Below are positions 1 through 5,493 of a stretch of 5,493 bases of DNA, piece after piece. Below the pieces are notes generated by a model that worked only from the letters and a program-made list of their open reading frames with translations, was not told the origin of the DNA and ran no database searches. Position 1 is the first letter of the stretch. Each line of letters opens with the position of its first letter. The stretch lies in NCBI GenBank assembly GCA_041753515.1, contig JBGSUE010000052.1:1-5493 (forward strand), given 5' to 3'. This DNA is from JBGSUE01 sp041753515 (GTDB lineage Bacteria > Patescibacteriota > Microgenomatia > UBA10105 > UBA927). A program made the position numbers and the translations under genes.

Positions 1-195
1 CGCACTCCAGACGGGCGCCAAACTACATTTACTACCATGTTTACTGTTCAAAAAAAGCGGTCGCTTGCATGGCTTTGGTTCCTCATACTTATTATTTCCT
101 CTATTATCACTGTCTGGTTTATTAAAAAAAGAAGAGAAACACAGGTAATTCCTGCAATTCTTCCTGATGACAAAAACAATGAAACATTTTCGTAA
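1..195 (+). CDS. C-terminal fragment of an unidentified single-TM protein (5' end outside window)
   Basis: Frame 1 is open from the first base to the TAA at 193-195 and gives 64 residues. I do not recognise the family. The visible part has a short polar lead (TPDGRQTTFTT), a basic patch (QKKR, residues 17-20), a hydrophobic membrane segment at about residues 22-41 (LAWLWFLILI...TVWFI), a second basic patch (KKRR, 42-45) and a polar tail of about 19 residues. Basic residues flank the segment on both sides, so its orientation is unclear. It may be the C-terminal anchor of a longer protein entering from the left. It could also be a 52-residue small protein starting at the ATG at 37, but no good Shine-Dalgarno precedes that ATG. 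The other two forward frames are also open over the first 100 bases or more but give less protein-like sequences. The 3' end overlaps the next gene by 29 nt, or by 17 nt if that gene starts at 179, which suggests co-transcription and translational coupling. Confidence 0.5.
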   Translation, partial: RTPDGRQTTFTTMFTVQKKRSLAWLWFLILIISSIITVWFIKKRRETQVIPAILPDDKNNETFS

Positions 196-1687
196 ACTCT
201 TCATCCTTCATCCGTACCTGTTTTCCCTCTATCCTCTCGTGTTTTACTACTCTGTCAACATGGGTGAAACAATTCCGCAAGTAATCCTTCAGCCTGCACT
301 CATCATTCTTTTTTCATGCATGATTCTTCTCTTTATATTCGGCAAGCTTCTTCGCAACCGATATCGTGCCGGATTACTTATCAGCGTTTGGTCGCTCCTA
401 TTTTTTTCGTGGGGTCATACGGGCATACCCGATAATTCAATTTTCTTTCCCTTCTATATTCTTTTATTCGTAATCGTCGCACTTCCCATCCTCTTCGTAC
501 ACCTTAATCTTCATGCGATAACTCATGCCGTAAACATCGTATCAATCCTTCTTATAGCTCTGCCGGTATGTACTATTGCACGACAGATACGCACTGCGCC
601 AGTTATCCCAAAAACGGAAAAATCAGTACATACCAATCCCAATTCTGCATTGCCGGATATTTACTATATTATCGCCGAACGGTATCCGAGTGAAAAATCA
701 CTGAAGAACAATTTCCGATTCGATAATTCTGCATTTTCAGACTATCTTGCATCGCATGGTTTTTATATTGCCCACGACAGCAATTCCAATTATATGATTA
801 CATCCCTGTCGCTTGCATCATCCCTCAATATGAATTACATAGACCAACTCATCCGGTTACCTGGCAAGGATACGACCGACAAAAGAATATTGTACGATCT
901 TATCCAATATAATGGCGTCGTATCATACCTGAAAAACAAAGGGTACCGGTATATTCATATAGGTTCGAACTGGTCAGGAATTATTGAAGATGCCCGAGCC
1001 GATCTTTCGTATCGATTTGAAAAATCAGCATGTATCGCGGAGTTTTACGAAGCATTCCGTGCCACAACACTTCTTGGACCCTTGGACACACTCTTTCGCA
1101 TTCAACACGATACTCAATCACGGGAAAACCACAGGCTCCTGATCACACAGCAGGTCAAATACCTGAAGGAATTTTCCAGGGTAAAAGGACCAAAATTTGT
1201 GTTCGCACACCTCTTTTTGAGTCATCCTCCGTTTGTGTTTAACCCCGACGGCTCAATCATTACCGAAGAAGCTGAAAAGTCAAGAACGCTTCGGGAAAAT
1301 AATATCAATAAAATCCTCTATGCAAATAGCCAGTATACGGATATCATCAATACAATCCTCCGTCATTCATCAACTGATCCTATCATCATTATACAGTCAG
1401 ATGAAGGCCCGTATTTTAAACGGCTCTGGAAAGAGCACTTCTACTTTCCGATGCAGACTGCAGAATCAGGCGAACTTCAGCAAAAATCCATGATCCTGAA
1501 CGCATATCATGTACCGGATACTATACAAACAGAACTCTATCCGACAATCTCTCCGGTCAATACATTCCGTGTCATTTTCAGTTCGCTGTTTGATGAAAAA
1601 TTCCCCCTTCTGCCGGATAAAACATATGCACACTACAGTTTTCAAAAACCGTATAACTTTATCGATGTAACTGACCGCATCAGGTAA
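167..1687 (+). CDS. Membrane-bound sulfatase/phosphotransferase-like protein (alkaline phosphatase superfamily)
   Basis: This is a 506-residue integral membrane protein. About five hydrophobic helices occupy residues 14-30, 39-61, 67-84, 91-112 and 116-136. With the N-terminus inside, the C-terminal domain (about 160-506) would lie outside the membrane. That domain carries alkaline-phosphatase-superfamily landmarks: strand 1 PDIYYIIAER (163-172) with E171 where the first metal ligand belongs, a probable Thr nucleophile T212 in NYMITSLSLASSLN, H353 in SHPPF, and IIIIQSDEGP (406-415) with D412 as a metal ligand. A block at 459-469 (PTISPVNTFRV) resembles membrane 'sulfatase-like hydrolase/transferase' proteins of candidate-phyla bacteria. 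Five helices plus an outer domain with Glu/Thr/Asp ligands resembles LtaS and EptA/MCR lipid phosphotransferases, so it may transfer or remove a phospho or sulfo group on a surface glycan or lipid; the substrate is unknown. Position 413 is Glu where LtaS and EptA have His. The ATG at 167 is the first start; the ATG at 179 is equally possible because neither has a good Shine-Dalgarno. The GH18 gene follows 3 nt after the stop. Confidence 0.8.
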   Translation: MTKTMKHFRKLFILHPYLFSLYPLVFYYSVNMGETIPQVILQPALIILFSCMILLFIFGKLLRNRYRAGLLISVWSLLFFSWGHTGIPDNSIFFPFYILLFVIVALPILFVHLNLHAITHAVNIVSILLIALPVCTIARQIRTAPVIPKTEKSVHTNPNSALPDIYYIIAERYPSEKSLKNNFRFDNSAFSDYLASHGFYIAHDSNSNYMITSLSLASSLNMNYIDQLIRLPGKDTTDKRILYDLIQYNGVVSYLKNKGYRYIHIGSNWSGIIEDARADLSYRFEKSACIAEFYEAFRATTLLGPLDTLFRIQHDTQSRENHRLLITQQVKYLKEFSRVKGPKFVFAHLFLSHPPFVFNPDGSIITEEAEKSRTLRENNINKILYANSQYTDIINTILRHSSTDPIIIIQSDEGPYFKRLWKEHFYFPMQTAESGELQQKSMILNAYHVPDTIQTELYPTISPVNTFRVIFSSLFDEKFPLLPDKTYAHYSFQKPYNFIDVTDRIR

Positions 1688-1690
1688 ATC

Positions 1691-2797
1691 ATGAAAAAAA
1701 TATTCATTGCTGTAGGTGGAATCGTCACCGGCATCGCATGCGGTTTCATCCTATTATTCTATTTTTCACAATCGCGAAATACAGCCTTTTTCGAGTATTT
1801 CTTTCCGAAAACCCGCGTGATCGGATTTTTGCCGTACTGGCTGATTACCCGCGCGAAAAATACCTATTCACCACATATCACTGATATCGCGTACTTTGCC
1901 CTGACCATTAACAGTGACGGAACGATACGTCAGATGGAGAATGTTGCTGAAGCCGAACCGGGATGGCATGCCCTTTCATCAGGCAAACTCAACAGGACGG
2001 ATGTTACATCCCTGGTCCTGTTCAGTCTGTCTCCCGATGACATTGAGCTGCTTGTAAGTAAACCTGAAATCAACGCACAAACACTTATCCGCGAAATCAC
2101 ACCCATTATGGACCAATACACATTGACTGATCTGAATCTTGATCTTGAAAGCTTCCGCGAGGCAAGCGATGCATCCAGGACCAACTTTACCGCATTCGTG
2201 CGGCACATTCGGGAAAACTCTCCCTGGACACTGACCATCGAAATTGCTCCCGACGCTCTTCTGCACAAACGGATAATAGATCTGGCCGCAGTTGCACCCT
2301 ATGTCGACCGCGTTGTCCTCATGGCATATGATTTCCACTACGCCGGCTCATTTGTCACCGGCGCTGTATCGCCACTGTCTGGATTCGGTAAGGATGCCGA
2401 ATTTGATACTGAATCAGCCATACGTCTTGCACTTTCATCCATTGAACCGGAAAAACTCTATCTTGGTGCACCGCTCTATGGATATCAGTGGGAAACTATT
2501 TCCGAATCATCACGATCGGCTGTTCTTCCGGACTCCGGAGTGACAAAAAGCAGCGCATCGATAGAAGATTTTCTCAGACAATGTGCAAGCTGCAGTCCTG
2601 TTTTCGACCGTCAGACACAGGAATCGTCTATTGTCTACAAAGACCAGGATACCGGGACATTCTATCAGGCTTTTTATCCTACTTTTGACTCGCTGAAAGC
2701 TAAAAAAGCTTTGGTGAAACAGTATAATCTCGGCGGATTGGCTCTTTGGGCTTTAGGGTATGAAGACTCTACTATTCTCACTGCGCTTGATCCCTGA
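1691..2797 (+). CDS. Membrane-anchored glycoside hydrolase family 18 protein
   Basis: This 368-residue protein is a probable exported GH18 glycosidase acting on beta-1,4-linked GlcNAc polymers such as peptidoglycan or chitin-like glycans. An uncleaved signal anchor spans about residues 5-26 after a Lys-Lys start, placing the rest outside. GH18 landmarks appear in order: strand 1 VIGFLPYW (43-50), IAYFAL (66-71), the catalytic strand TDLNLDLESF (146-155) with E153 as the expected acid and D151 two before it, VVLMAYDFHY (208-217) for the M-x-Y-D motif, LYLGAPLYGYQW (256-267), and GGLALWALGYED (348-359) supplying the final barrel Trp (W353). Asn at 149 matches the spore-cortex-type subfamily (YaaH/SleL, DGxNxDxE) rather than classical chitinases (DGxDxDxE); the leading Asp and Gly are replaced by T146 and D147. 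A CxxC pair (C298/C301) lies in the outer domain. The ATG sits 3 nt after the upstream stop, with a weak AGG at 1682-1684 serving as Shine-Dalgarno, so the two genes are very likely one transcript. No LysM repeat is present. The 3' end overlaps the convergent gene by 20 nt. Confidence 0.87.
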   Translation: MKKIFIAVGGIVTGIACGFILLFYFSQSRNTAFFEYFFPKTRVIGFLPYWLITRAKNTYSPHITDIAYFALTINSDGTIRQMENVAEAEPGWHALSSGKLNRTDVTSLVLFSLSPDDIELLVSKPEINAQTLIREITPIMDQYTLTDLNLDLESFREASDASRTNFTAFVRHIRENSPWTLTIEIAPDALLHKRIIDLAAVAPYVDRVVLMAYDFHYAGSFVTGAVSPLSGFGKDAEFDTESAIRLALSSIEPEKLYLGAPLYGYQWETISESSRSAVLPDSGVTKSSASIEDFLRQCASCSPVFDRQTQESSIVYKDQDTGTFYQAFYPTFDSLKAKKALVKQYNLGGLALWALGYEDSTILTALDP

Positions 2798-3398
2798 GCG
2801 ACGTATCAAAGTCAAACGTTTCACCTGCATTCACATATCGTACACGACTTGTAAATGTCTGATCGTTATAGGCAAGAGTTGAAGATCCTGACATCTGCGT
2901 AAATCTGATATTTGATGTATCCGGATCAATGGATATTTCCAGATTTCCTGTATCAATTCTTACGATGACCGGATACGAACGGATACTCAAAGGCATGATG
3001 CCCGTTGACATATAGCGGACTATTCCCTTTTTCTGAACGACAACACAATTATCTGAAAGAACCTGCACAAATGAAATATCACTGTCTTTTCCAACATCTA
3101 TACCCAAAAACGATTCCAGTATAAGCCGGACCGATGATGTCGCGTCTGTCTGGATTTCTTCTCCCTGATAAACGAAATTTCGCAGTCCTAACTCTGCCGA
3201 CCGGGTCGCCAATCGTTCTTTTATCGTTGCTGATCCTGAAGACTGGATGATGGAAAATGATAAAGAATCAGGCGGCGGAGTAATAAATACGGAACTGTCA
3301 AAAGAGGGACGTACTGATTTTGACGGTACACCGTTGACCTGAAATAACCCCAGACTTGTAAAAAAGGCCGCAATATATACGCCGATTTGTTCAAACAT
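2778..3398 (-). CDS. FecR-like domain protein with N-terminal membrane anchor
   Basis: This 206-residue protein starts at the ATG at 3398. A TAG lies two codons upstream in frame (3404-3402), so the N-terminus cannot be longer. Residues 5-22 are hydrophobic and could be a signal anchor, although the N-terminus has Glu3 and no basic residue, while K27 and R30 follow the segment. A Ser/Pro-rich linker runs from about 24 to 45. From about 55 a beta-rich domain begins, with a FecR-like pattern: GEEIQTDATSSVRLILE (79-95), a region of expected ligand or fibre type (GKDSDISF, 103-110), then repeated short strands to a closing YVNAGETFDFD (188-198). In known FecR proteins such a domain relays signals to an ECF sigma factor or, in filamentous-surface relatives, binds glycans. 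No sigma or anti-sigma gene is nearby, so a surface or glycan role is as likely. It is the only gene on the minus strand, converging on the GH18 gene with a 20-nt overlap and diverging from the glycosyltransferase gene across 16 nt. Assignment to FecR rests on pattern only. Confidence 0.7.
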   Translation of the reverse strand: MFEQIGVYIAAFFTSLGLFQVNGVPSKSVRPSFDSSVFITPPPDSLSFSIIQSSGSATIKERLATRSAELGLRNFVYQGEEIQTDATSSVRLILESFLGIDVGKDSDISFVQVLSDNCVVVQKKGIVRYMSTGIMPLSIRSYPVIVRIDTGNLEISIDPDTSNIRFTQMSGSSTLAYNDQTFTSRVRYVNAGETFDFDTSLRDQAQ

Positions 3399-3399
3399 A

Positions 3400-3408
3400 T
3401 GCTATGAT
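3400..3408 (+). promoter_or_regulatory. Candidate extended -10 promoter for the glycosyltransferase gene
   Basis: TGCTATGAT fits an extended -10 (TGn plus TATGAT, hexamer at 3403-3408). No convincing -35 lies 16-18 bp upstream, which is usual for extended -10 promoters. The expected transcription start, 6-7 nt after the hexamer, falls at or within a base of the ATG at 3415. The mRNA would then be leaderless or nearly so, consistent with the absence of any Shine-Dalgarno before this ATG. This is a pattern match only. Confidence 0.38.
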
Positions 3409-3414
3409 TCTCGT

Positions 3415-4905
3415 ATGTCCGTCATTATACTCGTTTTAGCCCTGATTTTCCGCATTACAAACCTGGATCTTATTGAATTTAAAACAGATGAGGCAACAAA
3501 CATGTTTCTTGCATCCCGCCCCCTGTTCGGCCATTCGATGCCACCGGCCGCCACAGCGTCCAGTGTCGGCATCCTCAACCCACCGCTCCTCAATTATCTT
3601 CTCTTTCCTCTTGCCGCAATTAGTCTTGATCCGGTCGTCGTGTCCGGTATGATCGCGCTCATTAATTCCTTCGCAATCGTCGGATATTTTTATAGTATAA
3701 AAAAATTCTTTCACATACGGCTTGCTGTTATCTCAACTCTTCTTATTGCCATCTCACCTTGGATGATTCTCTACTCCCGTAAAATCTGGGCACAGGACTT
3801 CATCTTTCCCTTTTCCGCCGCACTCATGTTTGCTGTGCTAAAAATTACACGCGATAGCGATTCACGATACTGGATTCTCTACATTTCAGCGTGTCTCTTC
3901 CTCATCCAGCTTCATCAGGCAAGCATCATTTTTTTGGCTGTACTTACCCTGGGTTTTTTGGGACAAAAAATCTTTCATGTCAGATATGCGCTCATCGGAC
4001 TTTTCATCGGATGTATTCCGTTGTTGCCTTTTCTCACATATCAAATATCAACTGGATGCCCGGACTGCACACGGCTTATTCACGCCCGTGAAAAACGAGC
4101 GCCGCATCCCGTTTCCGCCCATTTTTTACGGCCGTTTCAGCTTGTGAGTGCCGGTAACTTCAGATTTGAACTGGGGGATGATATTATCCATTTTGCCGAA
4201 AAACATCCGCTATCCCATAACGCAAGGCTTGTCTCCTATCTCGTGTATCTCCTTCTTCCTTTAGGCATGTTTCTCTGGTGGAAAAACGAAAAAAATCTTC
4301 GGTTCATTGCGGCAGCCTGCATACTTCTTCCTGTTTTCTATTATATTTTAAAAATCGAACAACCTATCCATTATTATCTGATCGCTTCCCCGTTTCTGTT
4401 TCTGCTTGTCTCCTATCCAGTATCCCGATTTCCCCGGCTCCTTTCTGTGTACGCGGCGATCCTGGTATCGTTTGCCGTATTTTCGTATGGATTTGAGACA
4501 TTTTTACGGGAAAACAATGGCGCCAGCGGCGACTACGGCCATACATATGCATGGTATGCCAAAGGCAGAAAAACAGATTTTGAACATATTATGAATGATC
4601 CACACTATCATGAAATGTACATTGCGTCATTTATCGATACGCGGTTCTGGCGGGGTACGATGCCCACTCCTGAAATGCTCTACCGGTCCTACCGCACTGA
4701 GTTATATCTTGACACCCTGATACTTCGGCTTGAAGCGGTTCCTTTGGATTCGGTAACATATTTGGAACTCTTTTCATATTTTACGAAACATCCTTCCAGA
4801 GAAACACTCAAACATCTTGATACATTGAGGAACACTCATCCGGTTTTTCAAAAACTATATCAGGAGGTTTCCAATGCGCACCGGGACATGATACGATACG
4901 AGTAA
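3415..4905 (+). CDS. GT-C fold membrane glycosyltransferase, PMT/ArnT-like
   Basis: This 496-residue polytopic protein probably transfers a sugar from a polyprenyl-phosphate donor to an acceptor on the outer face of the membrane. Helix 1 (about 2-18) begins at the start codon. The first outer loop carries the acidic pair D25-E26 in FKTDEA, the usual GT-C catalytic/metal position. NPPLLNYLLFPL (55-66) and SPWMILYSRKIWAQDF (114-129) are PMT_2-type blocks. About ten further hydrophobic segments follow at roughly 74-94, 102-120, 127-143, 151-166, 168-184, 190-208, 271-288, 295-311, 318-334 and 341-361. A CxxC (C215/C218) sits in the loop after the 190-208 segment. The last 130 residues or so are soluble, with GDYGHTYAWY (372-381) and a Tyr/Thr/Glu-rich helical tail, possibly an acceptor-recognition domain. 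The ATG at 3415 is the only ATG, GTG or TTG in frame after the TGA at 3340-3342, and helix 1 requires it, so the start is firm. It lacks a Shine-Dalgarno. The donor and acceptor are unknown. The stop overlaps the next start (TAATG). Confidence 0.85.
   Translation: MSVIILVLALIFRITNLDLIEFKTDEATNMFLASRPLFGHSMPPAATASSVGILNPPLLNYLLFPLAAISLDPVVVSGMIALINSFAIVGYFYSIKKFFHIRLAVISTLLIAISPWMILYSRKIWAQDFIFPFSAALMFAVLKITRDSDSRYWILYISACLFLIQLHQASIIFLAVLTLGFLGQKIFHVRYALIGLFIGCIPLLPFLTYQISTGCPDCTRLIHAREKRAPHPVSAHFLRPFQLVSAGNFRFELGDDIIHFAEKHPLSHNARLVSYLVYLLLPLGMFLWWKNEKNLRFIAAACILLPVFYYILKIEQPIHYYLIASPFLFLLVSYPVSRFPRLLSVYAAILVSFAVFSYGFETFLRENNGASGDYGHTYAWYAKGRKTDFEHIMNDPHYHEMYIASFIDTRFWRGTMPTPEMLYRSYRTELYLDTLILRLEAVPLDSVTYLELFSYFTKHPSRETLKHLDTLRNTHPVFQKLYQEVSNAHRDMIRYE
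3424..3429 (-). promoter_or_regulatory. Candidate -10 box for the FecR-like gene
   Basis: Read on the minus strand, these bases are TATAAT, a perfect -10 hexamer. No good -35 stands at 16-18 bp. The expected start near 3417 leaves a leader of about 20 nt before the ATG at 3398, holding at most a weak GAGA-type ribosome site. The box lies inside codons 4-5 of the glycosyltransferase gene and faces that gene's own candidate promoter. Confidence 0.35.
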
Positions 4906-5493
4906 TGCCCGATCTCACACCTCTCACAATCATACTGTATGCGTATTTTTTTCTCGTTTCCGCTGCTTTGGTGTCCATGGCATTAACCCTTCAAAGAATG
5001 AATAAAATGAAAAAGGAAGCCATGGATAAAAATGCACAGTCAGATAACCGCATCACACTCCTGACAAACCAGCTTCAGCTGCATCAATTCAGAAACGGTA
5101 ATGGGTCGCTGTATGAAGCAATCTGCAACACGATTGATACCCCCATCTTCATCCTTTCCAAAACCGGTTCAGTACAGTATCTGAACACCGCCGCCGAGAA
5201 ACTCACCGGCGTGAAAGCAAGCGATGTCTTGACAAAAAATATACAGGATATTGCGGATATTACGAATGATACGCTCACATCGCTTGAAAACTTACTGCAC
5301 CAGGCAAAAACAGATCCGATACCTCTTCCCAAATGGACTTTTATCGGATCACCCGGCCAACCCGTCACAGGTATGCTGATCCCGTTTAATGACACTTCCG
5401 CCGGCCACATACTTCTGTATATACACAATGCCTATGATCAGTATGAAAAAGAAAAAAAACTGAATGAACTTATGGCGTTAAAAAATTCTATTG
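4905..5493 (+). CDS. N-terminal part of a membrane PAS sensor protein, probably a histidine kinase (3' end outside window)
   Basis: The frame is open from the ATG at 4905 to the window edge and gives 196 residues. One membrane helix spans about residues 7-28 and is followed by basic residues (QRMNKMKK), which places the downstream part in the cytoplasm. A short polar, probably coiled-coil stretch (about 33-63) leads to a PAS domain at about 68-175: AICNTIDTPIFILSKTGSVQ (72-91), YLNTAAEKLTG (92-102) and a closing strand AGHILLYIH (166-174). A charged helix (YEKEKKLNELMALKNSI) then runs to the edge; in PAS kinases such a helix leads into the HisKA phospho-acceptor domain. The kinase domain itself is not visible, so a diguanylate cyclase or other PAS-output protein remains possible. 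The start shares one base with the preceding TAA (TAATG), pointing to translational coupling with the glycosyltransferase gene. Only a weak GAG lies just before the ATG. The PAS ligand or signal cannot be read from the sequence. Confidence 0.75.
   Translation, partial: MPDLTPLTIILYAYFFLVSAALVSMALTLQRMNKMKKEAMDKNAQSDNRITLLTNQLQLHQFRNGNGSLYEAICNTIDTPIFILSKTGSVQYLNTAAEKLTGVKASDVLTKNIQDIADITNDTLTSLENLLHQAKTDPIPLPKWTFIGSPGQPVTGMLIPFNDTSAGHILLYIHNAYDQYEKEKKLNELMALKNSI

Noticed and set aside
1930..2338. Two long open frames on the minus strand within the GH18 gene
   Set aside because: The plus-strand GH18 frame carries all the expected family motifs across this span; the minus-strand products are rich in Arg/Ser or Cys, as expected of antisense shadows.
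2696..2712. Small perfect inverted repeat AAAGCT-AAAAA-AGCTTT near the GH18 3' end
   Set aside because: It lies about 85 nt before the GH18 stop inside conserved coding sequence, is AT-rich and short, and is followed by GG rather than a T run, so it is not a convincing terminator.
2795..2797. Possible recoding of TGA as glycine, as in Gracilibacteria/Absconditabacteria
   Set aside because: The GH18 protein reaches its natural C-terminal barrel strand just before this TGA, reading through would run antisense across the FecR-like gene, and that gene also ends at TGA; the long frames contain no internal TGA.
5228..5255. TTGACA resembling a -35 box inside the PAS sensor gene
   Set aside because: No acceptable -10 hexamer lies 16-18 bp downstream, and the site is internal to a coding region with no start codon needing it.
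5084..5428. 114-codon open frame on the minus strand at the right edge
   Set aside because: It lies opposite the PAS domain coding frame on the plus strand, which has clear domain structure; the minus-strand translation looks like no protein family.
1..5493. CRISPR array, tRNA/rRNA, insertion sequence or tandem repeats
   Set aside because: Nearly all bases are covered by protein-coding frames with family motifs or clear coding character; I saw no spaced direct repeats, cloverleaf, transposase motif or terminal inverted repeats.

Overview
This is a gene-dense bacterial window of moderate GC. It holds four complete genes and two genes cut by the window edges. Non-coding DNA amounts to a 3-nt gap and a 16-nt gap. 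Neighbouring genes overlap by 29 nt, 20 nt and 1 nt. Both TGA and TAA act as stops at points where the protein families end naturally, so the standard bacterial code fits. The gene styles resemble Candidate Phyla Radiation (Patescibacteria, Microgenomates-like) genomes: a 5-TM alkaline-phosphatase-superfamily protein with conserved HPYLF, DIYYII and SPVNTFR blocks, a short membrane-anchored GH18, and a PMT-type GT-C protein with an 'SPW..YSRK.WAQ' block. This placement comes from remembered family resemblance, not a search, and is tentative.

Layout, left to right. At 1-195 (+) is the C-terminal end of an unidentified protein with one hydrophobic segment. At 167-1687 (+) is a sulfatase/phosphotransferase-like integral membrane enzyme. 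At 1691-2797 (+) is a membrane-anchored GH18 glycosidase-like protein. At 2778-3398 (-) is a FecR-like anchored protein, convergent and overlapping with the GH18 gene. At 3415-4905 (+) is a GT-C (PMT/ArnT-like) membrane glycosyltransferase, divergent from the FecR-like gene. At 4905 to the right edge (+) is the N-terminal part of a TM-plus-PAS sensor protein, probably a histidine kinase, whose start overlaps the preceding stop (TAATG).

All six products have at least one predicted membrane segment. The inferred theme is the cell envelope: a lipid-linked glycosyltransferase, an extracytoplasmic phospho- or sulfo-group enzyme, an anchored glycan hydrolase, a FecR-like surface or sensory domain, and a sensor. 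No pathway or substrate can be assigned from the sequence alone.

I see no CRISPR array, tRNA, rRNA, mobile element or clear intrinsic terminator. The most unusual structure is at 3398-3429. Two divergent genes start 16 nt apart there, and the best -10 elements for each strand face each other inside about 30 bp. This would give a nearly leaderless glycosyltransferase mRNA and mutually exclusive transcription. I do not see a clearly new multi-gene system. The strongest leads are this promoter arrangement, the flipped FecR-like gene inside a co-directional gene run, and the modified metal site of the phosphatase-superfamily protein.
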